The notes under the pieces were generated by a model, which saw nothing but the letters and a program-made list of their open reading frames with translations, ran no database searches and had not been told where the DNA came from. This document shows, one piece after another, positions 26,863-36,227 of a stretch of 64,000 nt of DNA (position 1 is its first letter; each line of letters opens with the position of its first letter). The stretch is from DATKAS01 sp963773315. Its GTDB lineage: Bacteria; Actinomycetota; Acidimicrobiia; Acidimicrobiales; DATKAS01. Made by a program: the position numbers and the translations under genes. The stretch covers positions 978,736-1,042,735 of the forward strand of contig CAVZAF010000002.1 of assembly GCA_963773315.1 (NCBI GenBank). The letters run 5' to 3'.

Positions 26863-27321
26863 CTAGGTCCGGGCAGCGTACGGCTCGGTGTCGAACTCAT
26901 CCATCAGGACGCCGATGGATGCGGGGTCGAGACGACCTTCGGGGCTCTTCGGAAGCGCCGACAGCTCGCGGAAGTACTTGATGTAGCGAGCCGGCGAGAC
27001 CGTGCCGAGCAGGCGTGCGCGATCGTCGGCGCTTGCGTTCTCGAAGGTGTGCGGGGTGCCGAGCGGGATGGTGGTCGACTGGCCTGCCGTCAGCACGAAG
27101 GTCTCGTCGCCCGCGTGGAAGCGGACAGTGCCTTCGAGCACGTAGAACGTCTCGTCGTGCTGACGGTGGGTGTGCTGCGGGGGGCCGGCCCAGCCCGGAT
27201 CGAGCTCGCACTCGACGACGCCGATGCGGCCCGCGGTCGCCTCGCCGTCCTCGATGATCTTGAAGGTGTTGCCCGGGATCGAGAGGGTCTCGACGTCGGT
27301 GGTGGCAGAGCGTGCAGTCAT
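26863..27321 (-). CDS. Cupin domain protein
   Basis: 152 residues. The two cupin motifs are present: GPPQHTHRQHDETFYVLEGTV (residues about 47-67, with the metal-binding histidines and glutamate) and TTIPLGTPHTFEN (with the last histidine). Single small beta-barrel, no signal peptide. The ATG at 27321 overlaps the stop of the ABM gene (ATGA), so the two are co-translated; both may act on the same small aromatic or polyketide-like substrate. The reaction is unknown. Confidence 0.88.
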   Translation of the reverse strand: MTARSATTDVETLSIPGNTFKIIEDGEATAGRIGVVECELDPGWAGPPQHTHRQHDETFYVLEGTVRFHAGDETFVLTAGQSTTIPLGTPHTFENASADDRARLLGTVSPARYIKYFRELSALPKSPEGRLDPASIGVLMDEFDTEPYAART

Positions 27322-27621
27322 GACGTGGTCCTTTCGTCGACGATGTCATAGAGGGCAGGGATGGAAGTGAAGAACGCCCACTCGGGGCGACTGACCTTGG
27401 CGATGAACTCGGGGCCGTGCGCGGCCTTGCAATGCTCGGCGGACTCCCACTCGACGTAGTTGATGAAGCGGTACTTGGCGTCGGTGCCGAGCGACTGGTG
27501 CAGTCGATGGCCGATGTAGCCGGGCTGGCCGACCATGAAGCGCGTTGATCTCGGGAACATCGTCCAGGAAGTCGTCCTCGCGGCCTTCGGGCACTTCGAA
27601 GCAGTTGATGAACCGAACCAT
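27318..27621 (-). CDS. Antibiotic biosynthesis monooxygenase (ABM) domain protein (one frameshift)
   Basis: Starts at ATG 27621 with GAGG about six bases upstream. The N terminus MVRFINCFEVPEGREDDFL is the classic ABM start. An extra C near 27543 shifts the frame to FMVGQPGYIGHRLHQSLG and then YRFINYVEWESAEHCKAA. The corrected length is 100 residues. ABM-fold proteins are small cofactor-free oxygenases or heme-degrading enzymes acting as dimers. It is divergent from the tetR gene, which probably controls it. Confidence 0.85.
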
Positions 27622-27637
27622 GGGTTGCCTCGCTGAT

Positions 27638-27672
27638 TGCACATGTGTGTAATGACTGCACATGGTTATACT
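27638..27672 (+). promoter_or_regulatory. Divergent tetR/ABM control region
   Basis: TGCACATG is repeated at 27638-27645 and 27657-27664 (19 bases apart), and CACATGTG (27640-27647) is a palindrome, so CATGTG and CACATG also form an inverted pair. The tetR -10 TATACT (27667-27672) lies 12 bases before GTG 27679. A TetR repressor bound here would cover both promoters. Confidence 0.6.
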
Positions 27673-27678
27673 CAGGAC

Positions 27679-28302
27679 GTGGAAGCGAGTCAAGAGCGTG
27701 ATGCGCCACCTTCCGGCCGCGAAGCACAGAAGCGCAGGACCCGCGCTGCGATCGTCGCAGCCACCCGGCAGCTCGTCAGCGGGGGGAAGACCCCCTCGAT
27801 CGATGACATCGCCGAGGCCGCCGACGTGTCGCGCCGGACGATCTACCTGTACTTCCCGACGCTCGATCAGCTGGTGCTCGACGCCTCCGTCGCGCTGCTC
27901 AGCGAAGCGACTGTCGATGCCGCGCTCGACACCGACCGGTTCGGCGATGACCCCCTGGCTCGCATCGACGCGCTCGTCAGCGCCTTCGTCCAGACCGCGA
28001 ACGAAGCATTGCCGCTCGGCCGCAAGATCATTCGGTTGACGGTGGACGCACCGCCCGCGGTCGACGGCGCGCGCCGCGGCTATCGGCGCATCGAGTGGAT
28101 CGAGCGCGCGGTCGAACCGCTTCGATCGCGCCTCACCGACGAGCAGCACGAGCGTCTCGTGTCCTCGCTCGCGGTGGTGCTCGGCTGGGAAGCGATGATC
28201 GTGCTGCGCGACGTGCGCGGCCTCGACACCGTGCAGGAAGAAGCCTCGATGCGCTGGGCGGCGCGCGCGTTGGTCGAAGCGATGATCAGCGAAGCCGGCT
28301 AG
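27679..28302 (+). CDS. TetR-family transcriptional regulator
   Basis: 207 residues from GTG 27679, chosen because the -10 box is exactly 12 bases upstream (leaderless); an upstream in-frame start would lie inside the promoter. The N-terminal helix-turn-helix is TRAAIVAATRQLVSGGKTPS, IDDIAEAADVSRRTIYLYFP. The C-terminal ligand domain is helical and not assignable. It is divergent from the ABM-cupin pair with a repeated TGCACATG site between them, so it most likely represses those genes. Confidence 0.92.
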   Translation: MEASQERDAPPSGREAQKRRTRAAIVAATRQLVSGGKTPSIDDIAEAADVSRRTIYLYFPTLDQLVLDASVALLSEATVDAALDTDRFGDDPLARIDALVSAFVQTANEALPLGRKIIRLTVDAPPAVDGARRGYRRIEWIERAVEPLRSRLTDEQHERLVSSLAVVLGWEAMIVLRDVRGLDTVQEEASMRWAARALVEAMISEAG

Positions 28303-31008
28303 GCGCGCGCCGGGTCGATTGCCTCGGGGTCGATGTCGTAGTGAGCGATCGCGTCGCGCACGGTCTCGGGCTTCACGTCGCCCGTTGCCGCAAGAGAGGC
28401 GAGCACCGCCACGACGACGTTGGGCGCGTCGACCTCGAAGTGGCGGCGAAGCGACTCGCGGGTGTCGGATCGGCCGAACCCGTCGGTGCCGAGCGGGACG
28501 AACGACCGTCCGATGAACCGCGCGACCTGCTCGGGCACGACCTTCATGAAGTCGGTGACCGCGACGATCGGCCCCTCGGCATCTGCGAGCACCCGACCCA
28601 CGAGCGGCGTGCGCGGCGGCTGCGACGGATGCAACCGGTTCCAGCGTTCGGTCGTGAGGGCCTCGTCGCGCAGCGCCTTGTACGACGTCGCTGACCACAG
28701 CTCGACGCCGACGTCCCACTGCTCGGCCAGCTCGGTCGCCGCGGCGCGCGCCGCACCGTTGGCCGAGCCCGAGAACAGGACCGTCGCACGCTGGGCGGGC
28801 CCGTCTGGCGCATCGGCCCACTTGTAGAGGCCCGCCATGATGCCGTCCTCGACTCCCGGGGGCATCGCTGGCATCTGGTAGTTCTCGTTGTAGAGGGTGA
28901 GGTAGAAGAAGACGTCCTCGGGCTGCGGCCCGTACATGCGGCGCAGGCCGTGCTTCACGATCGTCGCCATCTCGTACGCGAACGCGGGGTCGTAGGCCTG
29001 GCACGGCGGCACGGCAGACGCGAGCAGCAAGCTCTGGCCGTCCTGATGCTGTAGCCCTTCACCGAGCAGCGTCGTGCGTCCTGCCGTCGCGCCGAGCAAG
29101 AAGCCGCGGGTGCGGGCGTCGGCCGCGAGCCAGATCAGGTCGCCGACGCGCTGGAAGCCGAACATCGAATAGAAGATGTAGAACGGCACCATGGGCACGC
29201 CGCGATGTGCGTAGCTCGTGCCCGCGGCGATGAAGCTCGACAGGGCACCCGCTTCGGTGATGCCCTCCTCGAGGATCTGACCGTCCTTCGCTTCGCTGTA
29301 GGAGAGCAGCAGGTCGGCGTCGACGGGCTCGTAGCGCTGGCCCTGCGATGCGTAGATCTTCACCTCGCGGAAGAGGGCGTCCATGCCGAACGTGCGGGCT
29401 TCGTCCGGGATGATGGGCACGACGCGTGGCCCGAAGCGCTCGTCGCGAGTCAGGTTCCGCACGAGCCGGGTGAAGGCCATCGTCGTCGACACGGCTTGGT
29501 TGCCCGAGCCTGCGGTGACCTCGTTGAAAGTCGTATCCGCGGGGAGCTCGAGCGGTCGGCGAGCCCGAACCACTCGACGGGGGATCGCGCCGTCGAGCAC
29601 GCGCCGCCGCTCGGCCATGTACTGGTACTCGACCGAGTCCACCGGCGGCCGGTAGTAGGGCGGGTCGCCCGCGTCGAGTGACTCCTCGGGGATCTCGGTG
29701 TGCAGCATCAGGCGGTCGCGCAGGATCCGCAGCTGCTCGGTCGTCATCTTCTTGATCTGGTGCGTCGCGTTCCGTCCTTCGACGTCCGGGCCGAGCGTCC
29801 ACCCCTTGATCGTCTTCGCGAGGATGACCGTCGGCGCGCCGGACCCCTCGTTCTCGACTGCGGCCTTGTACGCCGCGTACAGCTTGCGGTAGTCGTGCCC
29901 GCCGCGTGGGAGGAGGCGCAGCTCGTCGTCGGAGAGGTGCTCGACGAGGCGGCGCAGGCGTGGGTCGGGCCCGAAGAAGTGCTCACGGATGTACGCGCCG
30001 GACTCGACGGTGTAGCGCTGGAACTCGCCGTCGACCGTCGTGTTCATCTTGTTGAGGAGGACGCCGTCGACGTCGCGCGCGAGCAGCGCGTCCCACTTCG
30101 ATCCCCAGATCACCTTGATCACGTTCCAGCCCGCGCCCGCGGAACTGGGCCTCGAGCTCCTGGATGATCTTGCCGTTGCCGCGCACCGGGCCGTCGAGGC
30201 GCTGGAGGTTGCAGTTGACGACGAAGAAGAGGTTGTCGAGTCGCTCGCGCGAAGCGAGCGAGAGCGCGCCGAGCGTCTCGGGCTCGTCGCACTCGCCGTC
30301 GCCCACGAAGCACCAGACGCGCGTGTTGCTGGTGTCGTCGAGGCGGCGGTTCTGGAGGTACCGGTTGAAGCGGGCGTGGTACACGGCGTTGATCGGGCCG
30401 AGGCCCATCGACACCGTCGGGTACTCCCAGAAGTCGGGCATCAAGCGAGGGTGGGGGTACGACGACAGGCCGCTGCGGCCGATCTCGCGACGGAAGTGGT
30501 CGAGGTCGTCCTCGCTGAGCCGCCCTTCGAGGTACGCGCGGGCGTAGATGCCGGGCGCCGCGTGGCCCTGGATGTAGATCGCGTCGCCGGGCTGGCCGTC
30601 GTCCTTGCCCCGGAAGAAGTGGTTGAAGCCGACCTCGTAGAGGCTCGCGCTCGAGGCGAAGGTCGAGAGATGCCCCCCGATCCCGTCGGCGTGCTTGTTC
30701 GCCCTGATGACCATGACGGCGGCGTTCCAGCGGATGAACGCTCGGATGCGGCGCTCGATCAGCTCATCGCCGGGGAACCAGGGCTCACGCTCGGCGGGGA
30801 TCGTGTTGACGTAGGGCGTGCTCACCGTCGCGGGGAAGCCGACCTGCAGCTCGCGGGCCCGCTCGAGGAGCTTGCTGACGAGGAACCGCGCCCGGGTCTT
30901 GCCGTGGACGTCGACGACGCCGTCGAGGCTGTCGAGCCACTCCTGCGTCTCTTCGGGGTCGATGTCGGGAAGCTGGTTCACGAACCCGTCGAAGATCATG
31001 GGCCCCAT
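28299..31008 (-). CDS. aceE: Pyruvate dehydrogenase E1 component, homodimeric AceE (one frameshift)
   Basis: About 902 residues from ATG 31008 (or 30999), matching the family's usual 890-920. The thiamine diphosphate motif is VGDGECDEPETLGALSLAS, followed by NLFFVVNCNLQRLDGPVRGN. YEVGFNHFFRGKDDGQPGD and EITEAGALSSFIAAGTSYA-like segments are typical of the homodimeric E1. The frame is lost near 30133, where CGCGGCGCGGGC has an extra G; it resumes at NVIKVIWGSKWDALLARD. It decarboxylates pyruvate and acylates E2; an E2 and E3 are encoded at 49.6-52.4 kb. Confidence 0.95.
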
Positions 31009-31062
31009 TCTCCACCCGCACCCATCGTTTCGGGTGCCCCATGCCAGAAAGCTTCGAGCGCG

Positions 31063-31068
31063 TACATT
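31063..31068 (+). promoter_or_regulatory. -10 box for the adenylate cyclase gene
   Basis: TACATT, first base 12 nt before ATG 31075, predicting a leaderless message. Confidence 0.55.
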
Positions 31069-31074
31069 CAGGCC

Positions 31075-32127
31075 ATGCGGCCCGAGCTCGTCGACTTCCT
31101 GCGCGCCCACGGGCTCTCCGACGACGAGATCGCCGAGGCCGGCGAGGGACGCGAGCTCATCGATCTGACGCTCAGCATGGCGATCCTCCCGAGCCGGCGT
31201 GCGTACACGTTGGCCGAGGCCGCCGAGCGCGCCGGTGCCGATCCCGAGGCCGCGACGAGGCTCTGGCGCGCGATGGGGTTCCCGGATCCGGAGCCCGACG
31301 ACCGCGTCGCGACCGACATCGACGTGATGGCCCTGCAGGGTGCCCTCGAGTCCGTGCACAACGACGAGGAGCTCGAGAAGTCGGTCGAGCAGACGCGGAT
31401 CATCGCCGGTGCCGTGTCGGTCGTGGCCGAGGTCTGGACCGACAGCCTCACGAAGGCCGCCGAGGAGATGGCCGACGCAGGCGTGGGCGCCGACGATGTC
31501 GCGCTGCGCTTCCGCGACTCACTCGAGCTCGAGCGGCTGAGCTTCCTGCTCGACTACCTCCATCGCCGCCAGCTGATCGCCGCGCTCGAACGGCGCCTCT
31601 ACTGGAGTCCCGACAGCGCGCTGTCAGACCAGGTGTTGACGGTCGGGTTCGCCGACCTCACCGGGTACACCTCGCTGACGCAGCAGCTGACGGGCCCGGA
31701 GCTCGACATTCTGGTCGCGCGGTTCGAGTCGCTCACGCGCGATGTGATCGCGGAGTACGGGGGCCGCGTGGTCAAGACGATCGGCGATGAGGTCATGTTC
31801 CTCTGCGCGAACCCGATCGCCGGTGCCGACCTCGCGCTTCGCCTCGTCGAGGCGCACACCGAAGACGACATCCTTCCGCCGGTGAAGGTCGGCCTCGACT
31901 GCGGACCCATACTCCTCCGCGACGGCGACGCGTTCGGCCCGACCGTGAACCGCGCCAGCCGGCTGGTCGACCTCGCCAAGCCGGCGACGGTCGTGGTGCC
32001 CTCCGCGGTTCGCGATGTGCTCGACGGCGAGCCCGGCTTCCGTCTGCGACCGCTCGGCGTGCGCAGGCTGAAGGACATCGGCTCGACGTGGCTGTGGGCG
32101 GTTGCGCGCAGCGAGCAAGTCGCGTGA
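31075..32127 (+). CDS. Class III adenylate/guanylate cyclase with regulatory N-terminal domain
   Basis: 350 residues; the frame is open upstream but homology and a -10 box 12 bases away support ATG 31075. Residues 1-170 form the helical regulatory domain common in actinobacterial cyclases. The catalytic domain starts at LTVGFADLTGYTSLTQQL with metal-binding D194; GGRVVKTIGDEVMF carries K234 (substrate choice) and D238. VNRASRL gives N292 and R296 for the transition state. All catalytic residues are present in one chain, so it should act as a homodimer. No membrane segment. Confidence 0.93.
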   Translation: MRPELVDFLRAHGLSDDEIAEAGEGRELIDLTLSMAILPSRRAYTLAEAAERAGADPEAATRLWRAMGFPDPEPDDRVATDIDVMALQGALESVHNDEELEKSVEQTRIIAGAVSVVAEVWTDSLTKAAEEMADAGVGADDVALRFRDSLELERLSFLLDYLHRRQLIAALERRLYWSPDSALSDQVLTVGFADLTGYTSLTQQLTGPELDILVARFESLTRDVIAEYGGRVVKTIGDEVMFLCANPIAGADLALRLVEAHTEDDILPPVKVGLDCGPILLRDGDAFGPTVNRASRLVDLAKPATVVVPSAVRDVLDGEPGFRLRPLGVRRLKDIGSTWLWAVARSEQVA

Positions 32128-32134
32128 GCCGCGC

Positions 32135-32578
32135 GTGAGCGCACCTCGAGTCGTCTACACGGACGGCGCGTGCAGTGGGAACCCAGGACCAGGCGGATGG
32201 GCGTGGGCGGTCGACGGCGGCCGCCCGCACGCCAGCGGGTTCGAGGCGATGACGACGAACCAGCGCATGGAGGTGATGGCTGCGGCCAAGGCCGTCGAGG
32301 CGCTCGCCGGGCCGCTCGAAGTGCGTTCCGACTCGATCTACGTCGTCAACTGCTTCAACAAGCGTTGGTACGCGAAGTGGCTCGTCAACGGGTGGAAGAA
32401 CAGTGCCAAGCAACCGGTCGCGAACCGCGACCTCTGGGAGCCGTTCATCAAGATCGTGCTCGAGCGGGGCGACGTGACGTTCCAGTGGGTGAAGGGCCAC
32501 AGCGACGACACGATGAACGACCTCGTCGACGCGATGGCCGTCGAAGCCGGCCAGACCCAGACGGCGCGAACTGGTTGA
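32135..32578 (+). CDS. rnhA: Ribonuclease HI
   Basis: 147 residues from GTG 32135, seven bases after the cyclase stop. RNase HI cleaves the RNA strand of RNA-DNA hybrids. The carboxylate residues are present: D in VYTDGACSGNPGPGG, E in NQRMEVMAA, D in VRSDSIYVVN, and the last acidic residue in NDLVDAMAVEA. The basic VKGHSDDTMND loop matches the E. coli handle/His loop. Single-domain, normal length. Confidence 0.95.
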   Translation: MSAPRVVYTDGACSGNPGPGGWAWAVDGGRPHASGFEAMTTNQRMEVMAAAKAVEALAGPLEVRSDSIYVVNCFNKRWYAKWLVNGWKNSAKQPVANRDLWEPFIKIVLERGDVTFQWVKGHSDDTMNDLVDAMAVEAGQTQTARTG

Positions 32579-32676
32579 TGGGCGGCGCAGTGCGCGGCCC
32601 GGGTGCGCGCAGCACCGATTGTCGAGCGAAGCGAGCAGGAGCCGCCCGAAGCGCGGCGGAGGACGGCGACGAGGAC

Positions 32677-33876
32677 CTAACGGCGGGGGCCGACGACGCC
32701 AGCGGTGCGTAGCGCCGCGATCTCGTCGGCGTCGAGGCCGAGCTCGGCGAGGATCTCGTCGGTGTGCTCGTCGAGCTTCGGAGCATGCCGGCCGAGTGCG
32801 GCGGGGGTGCGTTCGAACTTCATCGGAGGGAGCGGTTCGCGGACCGGGCCGATCCACGGGCGCTCGTGCTCGACGAGGTTGCGATTGTGGACGACCTGCG
32901 GATCACGATGGACATCGGCGACAGGGGTCGTCGCCGCGCAGGGAACGTCCTCGGCGTGCAGGCGGTCGACGAGATCCTTGGTGGTGTAGCGCGAGAACTC
33001 CTCGCCGATGAGCGGTGAGAGCGCGTCCATGTTCCTCTCGCGCTCGGCCATCGTGGCGAACCGAGGATCGTCGAGCCAGCGCTCGGTGCCGAGCGCCCGG
33101 CAAAGCAAGGGGAACTGCCGATCCGAGATGGCCATGCTCGCGATGTGACCGTCTTTCGTCGCTCGCACCATGTAGTTGTCAGCAAGGTGCGCACCCTCGG
33201 TCACGCCGTCGCCCAGAAGCGTGTGCTGCATCATCCCGTCGGGCCAGAAGAACGCGAGCGCGGTGTCGAGCATCGACAGCCGCACGTGCTGGCCGCGCCC
33301 GTCGGCGGATCGCTCGCGCTCCAGCAGCGCGGCCGTGATGGCGTGGGCGGCCACATAGGCAGTGACCTTGTCGACGAGCGCGTTGCGGATGAGGGCAGGC
33401 TCGCCGGTGCTCGGATCAGCCTGGAGCGTCGCCATCCCCGAGAGCGCCTGGATCACGTAGTCGTACGACTTCTGGTCGACGTACGGACCGGTCTCACCGA
33501 AGCCGGAGATGCTGACGTACACGAGGCGTTCGTTCAGCGCACGCAGCTGAGGCTCGTCGATGCCGAGCCGCTCGGCAACGCCAGGTCGGAAGTTCTGCAC
33601 GAAGACGTCGGCCGATGTCACCAGCTGCATCAGCAGCGCGCGGCCGCGGTCGTGGGTCAGGTCGACCGCGATCGTGCGCTTCCCTCGGTTCACGTTCGCG
33701 AACAGCGCGCCGATGCTCCCCACGCGGTGCCCGAGGTAGCGCATGCGGTCGCCGCCCGCGGGGTTCTCGACCTTCACGACGTCGGCGCCGAGGTCGGCGA
33801 GCACCATCGAGGCGAGCGGGCCGGCGATCATCTGCGTCGCGTCGATGATGGTGAAACCATTGAGCGGTCCGGCCAC
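32677..33876 (-). CDS. CaiB/BaiF family CoA-transferase
   Basis: 399 residues from GTG 33876, with TAACGT 12 bases upstream (33883-33888, minus strand). Family III CoA-transferases move CoA between carboxylic acids through an aspartyl anhydride. Typical segments are DATQMIAGPLASMVLADLGA, ADVVKVENPAGGDRMR, FVQNFRPGVAERLG and YVSISGFGETGPY. It is uninterrupted. It is divergent from hyuA with about 56 bases between starts. The substrate is unknown; neighbours suggest catabolism of CoA-activated acids. Confidence 0.93.
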   Translation of the reverse strand: MAGPLNGFTIIDATQMIAGPLASMVLADLGADVVKVENPAGGDRMRYLGHRVGSIGALFANVNRGKRTIAVDLTHDRGRALLMQLVTSADVFVQNFRPGVAERLGIDEPQLRALNERLVYVSISGFGETGPYVDQKSYDYVIQALSGMATLQADPSTGEPALIRNALVDKVTAYVAAHAITAALLERERSADGRGQHVRLSMLDTALAFFWPDGMMQHTLLGDGVTEGAHLADNYMVRATKDGHIASMAISDRQFPLLCRALGTERWLDDPRFATMAERERNMDALSPLIGEEFSRYTTKDLVDRLHAEDVPCAATTPVADVHRDPQVVHNRNLVEHERPWIGPVREPLPPMKFERTPAALGRHAPKLDEHTDEILAELGLDADEIAALRTAGVVGPRR

Positions 33877-33932
33877 GCGGCGACGTTAGACGTTGCGGTT
33901 CGACGTTGGTGGTGTGACTAGGTTCGCCGTCC

Positions 33933-35708
33933 ATGCGCGTCGGGGTCGACACGGGCGGCACGTTCACCGACGTGGTCGACGAGACGGGGGTCGATCGTCA
34001 AGGTGCTTTCGACACGCGCCGATCCCGCGGAAGCGGTGAGCAGGGGAATGGCTCGGGTGGGTCGCGCCGACGTGCTCGCTCACGGCACGACCGTCGCGAC
34101 GAACACGTTGCTCGAACGTCGAGGAGCGGTCGTCGCGCTGCTGACGAACGAGGGCTTCGAGGACCTGATCGAGATCGCGAGGCAGGACCGCCCGTCGCTC
34201 TACGACCAGTGGGTCGACCGACCCGAACCGCTCGTCGCCCGTGCGCTGAGGCTGACGATGCCGGGCCGTATCGCGGCCGACGGCACCGAGCTCGTGCCGC
34301 TCGACGTCACGCGGCTCCCGTCGATCCCCGACGGAGTCGAGACCGTGGCGGTGTGCTTCCTCCACGCGGATCGCTGGCCTGACCACGAGGACGTCGTTGC
34401 TCGGGAGCTCGCACGGCGACGCATCGACGTGGTGACGTCGCACGAGGTCTCGCCCGAGCACCGCGAGTACGAGCGCCTTGTCACCACCGTCGTCAATGCG
34501 TACGTGAAGCCGTCGTGTCGCACCTACCTCGGCCGGCTCGCCGACCTCGCGCCCACGGTGCTCGTGATGACGTCTGCCGGCGGGCTCGTGCCACTCGCCC
34601 AGGCGACCGATCGCCCCGCGTCGTTGCTGCTGTCCGGACCAGCGGCGGGCGTGCGGGCCGCGGCGGCGCCGTGTCACGCGCGAACGGCTGGCCTGACGCA
34701 GTGAGCTTCGACATGGGCGGCACGTCGACCGACGTGTGCCTCATCGCCGGCGGCGTGCCGGCCCCGGCGCCCTCGCGCGAGATCGGCGGCTTCCCGGTGC
34801 GGCTGCCGGCGCTCGACATCCACACCATCGGCGCCGGCGGCGGTTCGATCGCGCACATCGACGCCGGTGGCAGCGCTTCGAGTCGGGCCCCGCTCGGCCG
34901 GCGCCGATCCCGGCCCGGCGTGCTACGGGCGAGGTGGTGAAGAGCCGACCGTGACCGATGCCGATCTCGTGCTCGGGCACATCGCGCAGGGCAGCCCGCT
35001 GCCCGGGCCTCGGGGTCCTCGACGTCGAAGCCGCGCGACGCCGCGCTCGACCGTGCGGGTGTGAGCGCCGAGGGCGTCGTCGCCGTCGTCGACGCGGCGA
35101 TGGCGCAGGCCGTGCGCAAGGTCACCGTCGAGCGGGGCGTCGACCCTCGGGAGCTCGCGCTGGTCGCGTTCGGCGGCGCGGGCCCGATGCACGCCTGCGC
35201 GCTCGCGGACCTGGTCGGGATCTCGACCGTGATCGTGCCGGCGCGGGCGGGCGTGCTCTGTGCGGTTGGCCTTCTCGGCGCGCCCGTGCAACACGACGTC
35301 GTGCGCTCGGTCGCCGCGGGAGCCGACCCCGATCTCGCGCTCGCCGAGGTGGTCGCGGTCGCCCGGGGGCTGGTCGACAGACGAGGCGACGTCGAGGTCG
35401 TCACGGCGGTCGATTGCCGCTACCCGGGCCAGAGCCACGAGCTGACGGTGCCGAGCGTCGTGGACTTCCATGCCGAGCACGAACGCCGCAACGGCTATGC
35501 CCGCGTTGATGCTCCCGTCGAGGTCGTCGCGGTGCGAGCCTCGGCTCGCGTCGCGTCGCCGATCCGCATCGAAGACCTGCCGACAGCGCAGCGATCAGCG
35601 GTGGTCGGACCCGCGCTCGTGTCCGAGGCTGACTGCACGACATGGGTGCCCGAGGGATGGCGAGGCGATCCCGGCCGCGACGGCGCGCTCGTGCTGACGA
35701 AGACTTAG
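33933..35708 (+). CDS. hyuA: Hydantoinase/oxoprolinase subunit HyuA (about five indels)
   Basis: ATP-dependent hydantoinase/oxoprolinase/acetone-carboxylase superfamily, A subunit. It begins MRVGVDTGGTFTDVVDETG, with the ASKHA-fold phosphate loop DTGGTFTD. SFDMGGTSTDVCLI is the second phosphate motif, and ALVAFGGAGPMHACALADLV is the conserved C-terminal segment. Indels near 33990, 34668, 34873, 35008 and 35040 shift the frame; most are extra bases, while that at 34668 is more simply a missing base. The corrected length is about 590 residues, somewhat short for HyuA (about 650-700). It works with HyuB, encoded after osmC. Confidence 0.88.
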
Positions 35709-35711
35709 GTT
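35706..35711 (+). promoter_or_regulatory. -10 box for the osmC gene
   Basis: TAGGTT, overlapping the hyuA stop codon, first base 12 nt before GTG 35718. It suggests an internal leaderless promoter in the operon. Confidence 0.5.
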
Positions 35712-35717
35712 GGCCCG

Positions 35718-36224
35718 GTGGACACGCAAGAGCTCAAGTCGTTGCAGGCGCCCCTGAAGCAGCAGTACCGCGACGACCCGAGCGCGGCAGTGATCACGCT
35801 GCACGCGCAGGGCTCATTGACCGAGGGCATCAGCTGCTCGGTCGAGACCGGCCAGGCCCTGGTGCGGGCCGGCTTGCATCCGGCGACCGGCGGAGACGGG
35901 TCCTTCGCGTGCTCGGGGGACATGCTGTTGCAGGCACTCGCCGCGTGCGCAGGTGTGACGATGTGCTCGGTCGCGACTGCACGCGGCATCACGCTTCGTA
36001 GCGGCACGGTGTTCGCGGACGGCGACCTCGACTTCAAGGGAACGTTGGGCGTCGACCGCGAGGCGCCGGTGGGCTTCACGGCCATCCGACTGCGCTTCGA
36101 GCTCGACACCGACGCCACCGACGAGCAGATCGCCGACCTGCTCGCGACGACCGAGCGCTACTGCGTCGTGTTGCAGACGCTTCGCACGTCACCGGTTGTC
36201 GAGTCGAGCGTCGCTCGTGGCTGA
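35718..36224 (+). CDS. OsmC family protein
   Basis: 168 residues from GTG 35718. OsmC/Ohr proteins are thiol peroxidases working as intertwined dimers with two reactive cysteines. Here they would be C in GDMLLQALAACAGVTMCSVA and C in ATTERYCVVLQTL, the usual positions. It sits between hyuA and hyuB, an insertion into what is normally a two-gene pair. It is closer to the general OsmC group than to Ohr. Confidence 0.88.
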   Translation: MDTQELKSLQAPLKQQYRDDPSAAVITLHAQGSLTEGISCSVETGQALVRAGLHPATGGDGSFACSGDMLLQALAACAGVTMCSVATARGITLRSGTVFADGDLDFKGTLGVDREAPVGFTAIRLRFELDTDATDEQIADLLATTERYCVVLQTLRTSPVVESSVARG

Positions 36225-36227
36225 GCC

